Assembly (NCBI RefSeq): GCF_014229645.1
Contig: NZ_JAATOD010000001.1
Coordinates: forward strand, 930,001-994,000
DNA length: 64,000 bases
From: Listeria swaminathanii
Lineage (GTDB): Bacteria > Bacillota > Bacilli > Lactobacillales > Listeriaceae
Reading direction: 5' to 3'
Within the stretch, counting starts at the first letter, position 1. Each line of letters opens with the position of its first letter. Of the stretch, positions 27,110-34,579 are shown piece after piece. A program made the position numbers and the translations under genes. The notes under the pieces are model-generated. The model was not told the DNA's origin, made no database searches, and saw only the letters and a list, made by a program, of their open reading frames with translations.

Positions 27110-27211
27110 TTGAATTCCTCCTCGATTTTTATTCGCTATAGTTTTATTGATTTAAGTGTATTTATTATAGCAGATACGAGAAAAAAGAGGAAAAGTTAAG
27201 CCGATAAATGC

Positions 27212-27242
27212 TTGACTTGGAGCTACTCCAAGGTGATAGACT
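27212..27242 (+). promoter_or_regulatory. MerR-type promoter and operator
   Basis: TTGACT (27212-27217) and TAGACT (27237-27242) are separated by 19 bases instead of 17, and the spacer carries a 7-3-7 palindrome, CTTGGAG-CTA-CTCCAAG (27216-27232). A long spacer with a centred dyad is the hallmark of promoters twisted open by MerR-family activators. The regulator itself is not in the window. Confidence 0.8.
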
Positions 27243-27276
27243 AATAATAAGATATTAGATACAGGGGGAGATTCAC

Positions 27277-27876
27277 ATGAAAAAAACGCTATATTTAATG
27301 CGCCACGGTCAAACATTATTTAATCAGCGCAAAAAAATTCAAGGCTTTTGCGACGCACCACTAACAGAGCTTGGTATCAAACAAGCCAAAATCGCTGGAA
27401 GTTACTTTCAAGAAAACAATATTGAATTCGACCAAGCCTATAGTTCCACTTCAGAGCGCGCATGCGACACGTTAGAGCTTGTTACAGATAAAAGTTACAC
27501 TAGATTGAAAGGCTTAAAAGAATGGAATTTCGGCACGTTTGAAGGGGAGAGCGAAGATTTAAATCCACCACTTCCATATGGTGATTTTTTCGCGACATTT
27601 GGTGGGGAACGGGAAATGGATTTTAGAGATCGCTTACTCGAAACAATGGAGGGCATCATGAGCCAAGATAAGCATGACACGGTTCTCGCTGTATCCCACG
27701 GAGCCGCTTGCGCCCAGTTTGCCCGATATTGGGAGAAAACGAGTAAGGTTGGCAAAGTAACAGGTCTGAAAAATTGCTGCATATTGAAGTTTGAATATGA
27801 AAATGGAGAGTTTACTTTGGTTAATTTTATTAATCATGATTTTGATAGTGGAGCGCATATTGAAAGCGCCAAATAA
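27277..27876 (+). CDS. Histidine phosphatase, phosphoglycerate-mutase-like
   Basis: 199 residues of the histidine phosphatase superfamily. The catalytic RHGQT is at 9-13 (His10), with the SERA motif (SSTSERACDT), EWNFGTFEGES with the proton-donor glutamate, and the second histidine in AVSHGAA. Annotated members are called phosphoglycerate mutases, but the short length and missing PGM insertions suggest a small-molecule phosphatase. GGGGGAG precedes ATG 27277. It is driven by the MerR-type promoter, so it is probably induced by a stress ligand. Confidence 0.88.
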   Translation: MKKTLYLMRHGQTLFNQRKKIQGFCDAPLTELGIKQAKIAGSYFQENNIEFDQAYSSTSERACDTLELVTDKSYTRLKGLKEWNFGTFEGESEDLNPPLPYGDFFATFGGEREMDFRDRLLETMEGIMSQDKHDTVLAVSHGAACAQFARYWEKTSKVGKVTGLKNCCILKFEYENGEFTLVNFINHDFDSGAHIESAK

Positions 27877-27906
27877 AAAAAGCACTCATAAATGAGTGCT
27901 TTTTTC
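27875..27906. terminator. Terminator after the histidine phosphatase gene
   Basis: AAAAAGCACTCAT / ATGAGTGCTTTTT arms with a 2-base core, T-tract on one side and A-tract on the other, shared with the convergent small gene. Confidence 0.85.
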
Positions 27907-27908
27907 GT

Positions 27909-28169
27909 TCATTGAAACAAATTCTTTATTTTATCCAAAAACCCACCAGTTAATTCATTCGCGGTATCTTGCAAGTTTTCCGTAAGTCCACTTGCTTTAT
28001 CTTGCAGATTTTCTGTTAAGTTCGTCGCTTCATTTTGTAGATTTTCCGTGACATTACTTACTTGTTCGCCAAGCTCAGATGCTTTGTTTGTTGCCTCTTC
28101 TGTCAGTGTTCCTAGGTTTTCCAGGGGCAGGGACTCGGTAACTTTATTCTTCAAATCATCTAAATTCAT
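27909..28169 (-). CDS. Amphipathic 11-residue-repeat protein (apolipophorin/LEA-like)
   Basis: 86 residues, almost wholly helical and low-complexity, with 11-residue repeats of the form LTENLQDKASG (four to five copies, residues about 36-75) and a final FLDKIKNLF amphipathic end. Such repeats form long amphipathic helices as in LEA or apolipophorin-like proteins that bind membranes or protect proteins in stress. AAGGAGG lies 5 bases before the ATG at 28169. I saw no sigma-B promoter upstream. Function is inferred only from composition. Confidence 0.8.
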   Translation of the reverse strand: MNLDDLKNKVTESLPLENLGTLTEEATNKASELGEQVSNVTENLQNEATNLTENLQDKASGLTENLQDTANELTGGFLDKIKNLFQ

Positions 28170-28292
28170 TGTTTCCTCCTTATTTTGGGGGCTTAGAGTT
28201 CATTCTAAAGGAAGCCGCGGAGAAGTACAAACAATTCGTTCCGTCATTTGTGAAAAAATATGGTATGATGATATGAGGAAATGAGGACTGAC

Positions 28293-29705
28293 ATGAATAA
28301 TTTAAAATTAAGTGAAGAAATTAAAAGAGCGATTAATGAACTAGGATATACAGAAGCGACGCCTGTTCAAAAAGCAGTAATTCCAGTTGCCTTAACAGGA
28401 GAAGATATTGTTGCTAAATCACAAACTGGTAGTGGGAAAACAGCGGCATTCGCAATTCCAATCGCCGAACAAGTCGTTTGGGAAGAGAACAAGCCACAAG
28501 CGCTTATTATCGTTCCAACCCGAGAGCTAGCGATGCAAGTCAAAACGGAATGCACGAACATTGGCCGCTTTAAACGGGTTAAAGCAGCAGCCATTTACGG
28601 ACAATCACCATTTGCCAAACAAAAATTAGAACTAAGCCAAAAAAATCATATTGTCGTTGGGACACCTGGCCGACTACTTGATCACATCGAAAAAGGTTCA
28701 CTGAATGTTGATAAAGTAGCCCACTTAGTTTTAGATGAAGTAGACGAAATGTTAAGCATGGGCTTTATTGATCAAGTAGAAGACATTCTTAGCCGTTTAC
28801 CAAAAGAGCGCCAAAATCTATTTTTCTCTGCAACAATGCCAGAAGAAATGCAAGATTTAATTAAACGTTACCAAGACGATCCAATGGTAATTGAAATGGC
28901 ATCGGAAAAAACGAACCCGATTTTCCATGTCGAAATGCAAACAGACAATAAAGAAAAAACACTAAAAGACGTTTTAATTACAGAAAATCCTGATAGCGCG
29001 ATTATTTTTTGTAACACGAAAAATCAAGTGGATGAGTTAACTGATTTACTCGATTTACGAGTTAGTAAAATTCATGGCGGCTTAAGACAAGAAGACCGTT
29101 TTCGTGCGATGGATGATTTTAAAAGTGGCAAGTCGCGCTTCTTAATTGCGACAGATGTGGCGGGGCGCGGGATTGATGTAGATAATGTATCACTCGTAAT
29201 CAACTACGATTTGCCGATTGAAAAAGAAAACTATGTCCACCGAATCGGTCGTACTGGTCGTGCTGGAAAAAGCGGGAAAGCGATTAGCTTCGTGAAAACG
29301 AATGAAAATCCGCTGCTACGGGACATAGAAGAAATGCTCCAAATCACCATTGAGAAAAAACGTAAACCGACAGTGATAGAAGTAAGAGCAAATGAAGAAG
29401 CTTTCCACAAAAAACAACAAAAACGCCCAGTAGTCAAAAAAGCTCGCGGGGAAAAATTAAATAAAAACATCATGAAACTTTACTTTAACGGCGGCAAAAA
29501 GAAAAAAATCCGCGCGGTAGATTTTGTTGGAACGATTTCTAAATTAGAAGGAATTACAGCAGAAGATATTGGTATTATTACAATTGAGGATCATGTTTCT
29601 TTTGTCGAAATTTTAAATGGAAAAGGACCGGCAGTGCTGGAAATGATGCGTTCCCGTAAAGTGAAAGGTAGACGCTTGAAAGTAAACGAAGCTAGAAAAC
29701 GATAA
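28293..29705 (+). CDS. dbpA: DEAD-box RNA helicase, DbpA/YxiN type
   Basis: 470 residues. The Q motif ([10 protein letters not shown]) and motif I SQTGSGKT (43-50) are followed by PTRELA, motif II as DEVD (148-151, the variant found in YxiN), SAT, the C-terminal helicase motifs [10 protein letters not shown] and [10 protein letters not shown], and a C-terminal DbpA-type RNA-binding domain (about 395-470; [33 protein letters not shown]). The last domain binds 23S rRNA hairpin 92, so a role in 50S assembly is expected. ATG 28293 is preferred to ATG 28281 since GAGGA overlaps the first. Confidence 0.93.
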   Translation: MNNLKLSEEIKRAINELGYTEATPVQKAVIPVALTGEDIVAKSQTGSGKTAAFAIPIAEQVVWEENKPQALIIVPTRELAMQVKTECTNIGRFKRVKAAAIYGQSPFAKQKLELSQKNHIVVGTPGRLLDHIEKGSLNVDKVAHLVLDEVDEMLSMGFIDQVEDILSRLPKERQNLFFSATMPEEMQDLIKRYQDDPMVIEMASEKTNPIFHVEMQTDNKEKTLKDVLITENPDSAIIFCNTKNQVDELTDLLDLRVSKIHGGLRQEDRFRAMDDFKSGKSRFLIATDVAGRGIDVDNVSLVINYDLPIEKENYVHRIGRTGRAGKSGKAISFVKTNENPLLRDIEEMLQITIEKKRKPTVIEVRANEEAFHKKQQKRPVVKKARGEKLNKNIMKLYFNGGKKKKIRAVDFVGTISKLEGITAEDIGIITIEDHVSFVEILNGKGPAVLEMMRSRKVKGRRLKVNEARKR

Positions 29706-29729
29706 TAATAAGAAAAGAAGGTCTCAAGT

Positions 29730-29993
29730 ATGGAAAGGCCCAGTAATGAGCTTATTCTTATGGTATTGAATGTTGTTAAAAATCCAATATATAACATAAA
29801 ATCATTGACCATCCACTTTTTGCAAACTGACATCGTTGGCGATTCTACAAGAAATGAGCTGTTATATTGTACTTATTGGCTTGAGTTTCATGGGTTTATT
29901 CAGAGAGACGAAAATAATAATAAGCAAAAGTACTACAGCATAACCAAACAAGGGGATTTTTTACTGCAAAAAATTAAAAATGAACTTTCATGA
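29730..29993 (+). CDS. Small winged-helix-like protein, unassigned
   Basis: 87 residues. The layout LILMVLNVVKNPIYNIKSLTIHFL / ELLYCTYWLEFHGFIQRDE / QKYYSITKQGDFLLQKI resembles a winged helix with a basic wing and C-terminal helix, as in PadR/MarR-like or phage repressor-like proteins, but I cannot name the family. GAAGG lies 9 bases before ATG 29730. It follows the helicase by 24 bases and may be co-transcribed with it. Confidence 0.65.
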   Translation: MERPSNELILMVLNVVKNPIYNIKSLTIHFLQTDIVGDSTRNELLYCTYWLEFHGFIQRDENNNKQKYYSITKQGDFLLQKIKNELS

Positions 29994-30029
29994 TTTGTTC
30001 ATAGTTTGTTCACAACTCTACGTTATATT
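29994..30029 (+). promoter_or_regulatory. TTTGTTCA direct repeat overlapping a -35 region, with -10 TATATT
   Basis: Exact octamers TTTGTTCA at 29994-30001 and 30005-30012 (11-bp period) are followed by TATATT (30024-30029). There is no -35 consensus, as expected for an activator-dependent promoter. The core GTTCAYA-N4-GTTCACA is also found, inverted, before both LRR genes. Confidence 0.5.
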
Positions 30030-30035
30030 AAGAGT

Positions 30036-30109
30036 AACCTTTTTTTTAATGAAATATCTCACCTGGCAGCATCCGTCTCCCTACTAAAACACGGATGCTG
30101 CTCTTTTTT
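30036..30109 (+). ncRNA. Candidate small RNA with UCCC-bearing terminator loop
   Basis: A transcript from the TATATT box would be about 75 nucleotides: a U-rich start, a CUCACC segment and a perfect 11-bp hairpin GCAGCATCCGT/ACGGATGCTGC (30066-30076, 30091-30101) with a CU-rich loop containing CUCCCU, ending in TTTTTT. The same hairpin could simply terminate the upstream small gene. The C-rich loop and repeat-bearing promoter resemble the LisR-controlled LhrC-type sRNAs of Listeria, but no identity is claimed. Confidence 0.4.
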
Positions 30110-30159
30110 GTGTGTAAAATTATGCTATACTAAATAAAACTGAAATAGAAGGTGACAAC

Positions 30160-30619
30160 ATGTACAAATACACCATTTGTTTTATACAAAGAGGCGATCA
30201 AATTTTATTATTAAACCGGGAAAAAGCACCTTGGATGGGGAACTGGAACGGTGTCGGGGGAAGTACTTATCGACTCCATTCAACGTGAAATCACGGAAGA
30301 AACGGGAATTCCTTCCGAAGACTATGAAATCCGGGATATTGGCGAAATGATATGGTTTGTAAACGAAGAATATTTAGGCGGAATGCATTTGTTTTTTGCG
30401 AAACTTCCAGATGATTATGACTATCCAACCCCGCGCGCCATGGAAGAGGGCATTTTAGATTTTAAACAATGTGACTGGATTTTTGACCAAGAAAATACGG
30501 GTGTAGTAAGCTATTTATCTTATATTTTCCAGCATGTACAAAATGACTCCGAACGAATAAAAATCACAACAAAATATCACGGAACCACATTACTACATAT
30601 TAGCCACGAATCCTTATAA
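30160..30619 (+). pseudogene. Frameshifted Nudix hydrolase (MutT-like)
   Basis: The start (ATG 30160 after GAAGGTG) reads YKYTICFIQRGDQILLLNRE and WNGVGG, the beginning of a MutT/8-oxo-dGTP-type Nudix protein. At about 30256-30266 the frame changes: the same protein continues in another frame as SGEVLIDSIQREITEETGIP to the stop at 30619. The first half of the Nudix box (expected after GVGG: K-x-E-x) is missing, as if a short non-triplet deletion occurred at the GGGGAA sequence. The N-terminal frame ends after about 42 codons. A sequencing error cannot give back the missing residues easily, so true inactivation is likely. Confidence 0.8.
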
Positions 30620-30649
30620 AAAAAAGCATTGCGCCCATTCGCAATGCTT
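30616..30649 (-). terminator. Terminator of the MFS transporter operon, minus strand
   Basis: AAGCATTGCG / CGCAATGCTT (30624-30633, 30640-30649) with an eight-A run on the plus strand that is the T-tract for minus-strand transcripts. Confidence 0.8.
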
Positions 30650-30657
30650 CCATACTA

Positions 30658-30903
30658 TCAAGATGTCGTAAAATAACTAGCTTCCCAACGACTAATCAAA
30701 TTTTGCGCATCCTCAGTAGTTAACTTCCTATGCCCGATAATCTGCTCTTTAGCAATCTCTAGACTCTCAAAATGATCAATTAAACGTTGGGATGAGTTAT
30801 TAATATACACATCACGCAACAAAATAGATTGTCTTTTCTCATTATCGATACCTCGAACACCTACGATATAACCCGCGGCAGTCACGAGTAATAATTTATT
30901 CAT
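30658..30903 (-). CDS. Small hypothetical protein downstream of the MFS gene
   Basis: 81 residues: a short hydrophobic start (LLLVTAAGYIVGVRGI) and a charged helical remainder (LIDHFESLEIAKEQIIGHRKLTTEDAQNLISRWEASY). No family recognised. It overlaps the MFS stop codon by the ATGA arrangement, so translation is coupled to the transporter, and the pair ends at a terminator. Confidence 0.75.
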   Translation of the reverse strand: MNKLLLVTAAGYIVGVRGIDNEKRQSILLRDVYINNSSQRLIDHFESLEIAKEQIIGHRKLTTEDAQNLISRWEASYFTTS

Positions 30904-32105
30904 AGTTCTTCACTCCCTTTTAGTTGTTCATGCGCGCTACTGGACACTTTTTTTCTGGATAAAAACATGTAGATAAAGACGCAAATAAATGCGATAGCAC
31001 CAGCGATAATGTAAATACCTTGGAATGAAAGAACATGATGAATTTCACCCATAATATAAGGCCCAATACCAAGACCTAGATCAAGCCCGATAAAGTAAGT
31101 AGATAAGCCAATCCCAATACGGTGCGGCTCACAAACTTTCAAACAAACAGCCTGTCCATTTGACATAAACGTCCCGTAACCTAAACCAATCAAGCCACCT
31201 GAAATAAGTAAGACAAGACTGGATGTTGCAGTACTTAGCACAACTAAACCAACTGCTAAAAATAGATAACTCGGATACATCACATATTTTTCACCTTTGG
31301 CATCAAATAGTTTGCCGGACATTGGCCGAGTGAACGTAATAACGAGCGCATAAACGACAAAGAAAAATGTCCCAGCACTTACTAAATTGATTTCTCTTGC
31401 ATAAGAAGCAAGGAATGTAAGTACGCTCGAATAAGAAATCCCCATTAAAAAGGCGATAAAAGTAATCGGAATAACTTTAGTTTCAATAAAACTTTTGACT
31501 GTCCAAGTTTGTAACGCTTTGCGATGTTCTGTAGTCAAAACAATATTTTTCACTGGTAAGTAGAAGCAAAGTAGTGCAGTTAAAAAGACAATTACCGTGG
31601 AGAAAATAATAATCGTATAAAAGTTCGTCTTGCTAAGTAGAATCATTCCAATAAACGGTCCAATTGCAGCAGCGAGGCTCGTACTAAGACCGTAATAATT
31701 AATCCCTTCACCGTTTCGAGAATTAGGAATATATGCTGTTACAATCGCATTGGTGGCTGTCGAGGTTGTCCCGTAAGCAAACCCATTCAAAAAGCGAATA
31801 ACGAACATAATCGCAATTGTCGGCATGTATAAGTAAGCCAGCGTCGTTACTAAGAAAAATAAAATCCCAAATCTTAAAACACGCTTACGGCCAAACAGTT
31901 CGAGCTTTTTCCCCATGTAAAGCCGTGCGAGAAGCGTTCCGATAATATAAATCCCAGACGCAAATCCCGCTTCGCCAAGTGATGCATTCAGCTCCTCTTG
32001 GGCAATAACGGCGATAATCACCATAAGCAAATAATAAACGAGATAAACGACAAAGTTAATCAATGTTATTAAGACAAAACCCTTGTTAAACAATTTTTCT
32101 TTCAT
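30900..32105 (-). CDS. MFS transporter, drug-efflux type
   Basis: 401 residues with about 12 hydrophobic segments. MFS signature traces are visible after TM2 (LLARLYMGKKLELFGRKRVLRFG, the loop 2-3 motif A) and in the middle (TFTRPMSGKLFDAKGEKY, the symmetric loop 8-9). Homologues are labelled multidrug or sugar efflux, but the substrate is unknown. The gene is divergent from a Crp/Fnr regulator gene across 203 bases that hold two palindromes, so control by that regulator is plausible. Confidence 0.9.
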   Translation of the reverse strand: MKEKLFNKGFVLITLINFVVYLVYYLLMVIIAVIAQEELNASLGEAGFASGIYIIGTLLARLYMGKKLELFGRKRVLRFGILFFLVTTLAYLYMPTIAIMFVIRFLNGFAYGTTSTATNAIVTAYIPNSRNGEGINYYGLSTSLAAAIGPFIGMILLSKTNFYTIIIFSTVIVFLTALLCFYLPVKNIVLTTEHRKALQTWTVKSFIETKVIPITFIAFLMGISYSSVLTFLASYAREINLVSAGTFFFVVYALVITFTRPMSGKLFDAKGEKYVMYPSYLFLAVGLVVLSTATSSLVLLISGGLIGLGYGTFMSNGQAVCLKVCEPHRIGIGLSTYFIGLDLGLGIGPYIMGEIHHVLSFQGIYIIAGAIAFICVFIYMFLSRKKVSSSAHEQLKGSEEL

Positions 32106-32212
32106 AAATAAAATCCCTTCCTACATGTAATTTGTTATTTATCTCAGCGACAAACAGTATTATAGGGGAAATTCGAAGAGGATACTTTTTAATTTGGTAA
32201 TTATTTCTGATA

Positions 32213-32237
32213 TATACAAATTTGTATAACATATGTT
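32213..32237. promoter_or_regulatory. Adjacent palindromes in the MFS/Crp divergent region
   Basis: A perfect 16-bp palindrome TATACAAATTTGTATA (32213-32228) is joined to the 10-bp palindrome AACATATGTT (32228-32237). Crp/Fnr proteins are dimers that bind dyads of this size, and the regulator gene is adjacent. Confidence 0.55.
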
Positions 32238-32308
32238 GAAAAAATAGGGAATAGTATTTTGTATGATTAATATGCTTTAACTGGAATGACAAAAAGGAGG
32301 TTAAGAAC

Positions 32309-32968
32309 ATGAAGCAAAATATTCTTAATAATTATGTAAGCACAAATGATTTTCCAGTTATTACAAGGGGAAAACGTAAATATTTAACTTACGAGGGGCT
32401 TGAAGATTCTTATGTGTACATACTTAAAAAAGGGATTATTAAAACGAGTATTATTTCAAGGGATGGTAGGGAGTTTAACTTAAACTACATTAACAAAATG
32501 GATATTATCTCGCTGTTAAAAGATGAGTATTCCCAGTTTGCCAATGCGCCGTTTAATATTCGTGTGGAGTCTGATACGGCAGAACTGTATCAAGTTGACC
32601 GGGTGAGGTTTTGGAAAGATGTGAACCGCGATGTGGATTTGCAAATTTATGTCAAAGATTATTACCGGACGCGGCTTTTGCAATCAATTAAAAAGATGCA
32701 GCAAATGTTGATGAACGGCAAGCTAGGCGCGATTTGTACGCAACTCTATGAACTCTATACACTTTTCGGAGTGGAAATAGCGGAAGACCAATATTTAATT
32801 GATTTTCTAGTGAGCAATGAAGAAATTGGTCATTTTTGCGGTATAAATTCAGCGAGCAGCGTGAACCGGATTTTCCAGCAACTGAAAAAAGAAGGCGTCA
32901 TTACCATGCAAAATCGTTATATTATTATTAAAAAATTAGACGTTATCCAAGAAAACGTGATTTTTTAA
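32309..32968 (+). CDS. Crp/Fnr family transcription regulator
   Basis: 219 residues. The N-terminal part is a cyclic-nucleotide-binding-like beta roll (YEGLEDSYVYILKKGIIKTSIISRDGREFNLNYI), the middle is the dimer helix (YYRTRLLQSIKKMQQMLMNG), and the C-terminal part a winged helix (SNEEIGHFCGINSASSVNRIFQQLKKEGVI). No iron-sulfur cysteine cluster and no cAMP pocket is visible, as in the many Crp-like proteins of Listeria related to PrfA. AAAGGAGG precedes ATG 32309. It is divergent from the MFS transporter gene, its most likely target. Confidence 0.9.
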   Translation: MKQNILNNYVSTNDFPVITRGKRKYLTYEGLEDSYVYILKKGIIKTSIISRDGREFNLNYINKMDIISLLKDEYSQFANAPFNIRVESDTAELYQVDRVRFWKDVNRDVDLQIYVKDYYRTRLLQSIKKMQQMLMNGKLGAICTQLYELYTLFGVEIAEDQYLIDFLVSNEEIGHFCGINSASSVNRIFQQLKKEGVITMQNRYIIIKKLDVIQENVIF

Positions 32969-32973
32969 CTGAA

Positions 32974-33005
32974 GAAAAGCACTGCAAATGACTGCAGTGC
33001 TTTTC
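32974..33005. terminator. Bidirectional terminator after the Crp/Fnr gene
   Basis: GAAAAGCACTGCA / TGCAGTGCTTTTC arms (32974-32986, 32993-33005), 6-base loop, between convergent genes. Confidence 0.82.
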
Positions 33006-33199
33006 TATCCTCTTTTTTTAAATGAATATCGAATTCTAAGTGTGATGAGTCCGATGATAATTAGCAAGCCGCCAACCATCAAATTCTCTAAGTCGCTAAA
33101 ATCCCAAAAGATAGAGATTCCGATATTAGATAGTCCTAGAAAAACAAAAACCAAGCCAACAACAAGTAAAACCAAATAAGCCGGTTTAGATCTTTTCAT
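33005..33199 (-). CDS. Small two-TM membrane protein
   Basis: 64 residues with two hydrophobic segments (YLVLLVVGLVFVFLGLSNIG and LMVGGLLIIIGLITL) and basic ends (KRSK, RYSFKKRG). No family recognised. GAGGCG precedes the ATG. It ends on the shared terminator with the Crp gene and lies downstream of the YitT-type gene on the same strand, 66 bases away. Confidence 0.75.
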   Translation of the reverse strand: MKRSKPAYLVLLVVGLVFVFLGLSNIGISIFWDFSDLENLMVGGLLIIIGLITLRIRYSFKKRG

Positions 33200-33265
33200 A
33201 AGGACGCCTCACTTACATTAAAAATAATTTCCACATTATTGTAACATATCTTTAGCTAAACGACA

Positions 33266-34111
33266 TTATTCGCTTGTAATTTGTTTCGTAAATCCTTCAC
33301 CAACTACACTTTGAACGTCATTAATAATAAAGAATGCTTTCTCATCATATTTATTGACGATTTTTGTAAGCGGTAGTAGTTGATCGCGACTAATCACGAT
33401 ATAAAGGATTTTTTTATCTTGGCGCATATAGAAACCTTGACCGTTGAAAAGGGTAATACCACGTTCCAAATTCGCATCGATTTCCGTAGCAATTTCTTCA
33501 TAATAGTCCGAAATAATCGTAACAGATTTCTTAGGATTATAACCTTCCAGAATGAAATCAAGTACTTTAGTCGAAATATAAAGCGAAACGACTGTCAGCA
33601 ACATATTTTCAAATCCGATGACAAACACAGAAGGAATCACGACAAGTAAATCAAAGAACAGCAGGGCATAACTTGTGTTCCAGCCAAGATATTTATTAGC
33701 AATTTTCGCTAAAATCGCGCTGCCAGCTGTTGTTCCGCCACCGTTCATAATTAGCCCCATTCCAACACCCATCATTAATCCAGCAAAAATCGCGGCAATA
33801 ATAGTTTGGTTTGCCACAAAAGCAAGCGGCTCAGAAAAATGTAAAAATATCGATGTGAAACTAATCGCGACAATCGTCCAGACAATCGTCATACGATCAA
33901 GAAACTTGTAACCAATAATAAGTAAAATACCATTAAAAATAAAAGTAGTGACAGCGGGTGTCCAGCCAAGCAAGTAATAAAGCATCATTGTTAGCCCCGT
34001 AACGCCACCTTCTCCTAAATTATTCGGGATGGCAAAAATATTGACAGCGAGCGAGAAAATAAGCGCCCCCGTAACAATTTTTGCGATGTTCCAACCAGTT
34101 TTATTTTTCAT
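33266..34111 (-). CDS. YitT family membrane protein (DUF161 plus DUF2179)
   Basis: 281 residues. Five to six transmembrane segments form the N-terminal YitT/DUF161 region (LGEGGVTGLTMMLYYLLGWTP, MMGVGMGLIMNGGGTTAGSAILA), and the C-terminal 80 residues are a cytosolic DUF2179 domain (SDYYEEIATEIDANLERGITLFNGQG ... IVISRDQLLPL). Transport is suspected for the family but the substrate is unknown. The frame opens at 34132; ATG 34111 is chosen because AAGGAG is 8 bases before it. A leader with an intrinsic terminator and an overlapping uORF precedes the gene. Confidence 0.88.
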   Translation of the reverse strand: MKNKTGWNIAKIVTGALIFSLAVNIFAIPNNLGEGGVTGLTMMLYYLLGWTPAVTTFIFNGILLIIGYKFLDRMTIVWTIVAISFTSIFLHFSEPLAFVANQTIIAAIFAGLMMGVGMGLIMNGGGTTAGSAILAKIANKYLGWNTSYALLFFDLLVVIPSVFVIGFENMLLTVVSLYISTKVLDFILEGYNPKKSVTIISDYYEEIATEIDANLERGITLFNGQGFYMRQDKKILYIVISRDQLLPLTKIVNKYDEKAFFIINDVQSVVGEGFTKQITSE

Positions 34112-34212
34112 ATCCATTTCTCCTTTCCACACAAAAAAAGACCCAAGAACACCTCTAAAAAGGCACTCTGGAGTCTTTTTATTAAAAAAGCATTAACTGA
34201 CATCGTTGTCAT
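34108..34212 (-). CDS. Upstream ORF overlapping the yitT-type start
   Basis: 34 codons from ATG 34212, with GGTGAG (34220-34225) at 7 bases as ribosome site. The peptide begins MTTMSVNAFLIKRLQ and its TGA stop overlaps the ATG of the YitT-type gene as ATGA. The frame runs straight through the terminator hairpin at 34132-34180. An in-frame ATG at 34227 could extend it. Translation is inferred. Confidence 0.5.
   Translation of the reverse strand: MTTMSVNAFLIKRLQSAFLEVFLGLFLCGKEKWI
34132..34180 (-). terminator. Leader terminator (attenuator) before the YitT-type gene
   Basis: On the minus strand, AAAAAGAC plus CC pairs with GG plus GTCTTTTT (one bulged T), enclosing a GC-containing interior, and ends in TTTTTTT only about 6 bases before the AAGGAG site. 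It stands between promoter and gene, which is the place of an attenuator. Confidence 0.65.
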
Positions 34213-34309
34213 TAATTGTCTCACCATAAAAAATTGCTATTCATTTCAACACAATTTACAATATACCATAAAAAATAAGCAGCTTCAAGCCTTTTTTAAG
34301 TATAAATAA

Positions 34310-34417
34310 TTAGCCGAAAATCGCTAAAAATGGCATTAAATTAAGTAAAAATAAGCCTACAAGAACACTAATAACAATTTTGATGACAAGCGGTTTTTCA
34401 CTTTCTGTTTTTTTCAA
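34310..34417 (-). CDS. 35-residue membrane peptide
   Basis: TTG start at 34417 with GGGAGGGA 6-7 bases upstream. The peptide has a charged N-terminus (KKTESEKP) and one long hydrophobic helix (VIKIVISVLVGLFLLNLMPF). It lies 24 bases downstream of the 45-residue membrane peptide gene, so both are likely on one transcript. No family recognised. Confidence 0.6.
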   Translation of the reverse strand: MKKTESEKPLVIKIVISVLVGLFLLNLMPFLAIFG

Positions 34418-34441
34418 CTTGTTTCCCTCCCTATTTCGCGC

Positions 34442-34579
34442 TTATTTCGCCCAGTGTACAAATTCATTTTTAAGTGGCATATAAGTGGCAGTTTTTTTCT
34501 TATAGATTTGATAAGCAAGTATAAATCCGAGAAACGCTGGAACAATAATTGCAAAAATAGTTAAAATAACTTTAGTCAT
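34442..34579 (-). CDS. 45-residue membrane peptide
   Basis: ATG at 34579 preceded by GAGGAGG at 7 bases. One N-terminal hydrophobic helix (VILTIFAIIVPAFLGFILAY) is followed by a basic turn (QIYKKKTATY) and a short soluble tail (PLKNEFVHWAK). It is the first of two tandem tiny membrane-protein genes. Unassigned, but the ideal ribosome site and clear topology argue that it is real. Confidence 0.65.
   Translation of the reverse strand: MTKVILTIFAIIVPAFLGFILAYQIYKKKTATYMPLKNEFVHWAK

Noticed and set aside
28170..28280. Sigma-B promoter for the 11-residue repeat protein
   Set aside because: GTTT is present on the minus strand but no GGGWAW box lies at 12-15 bases.
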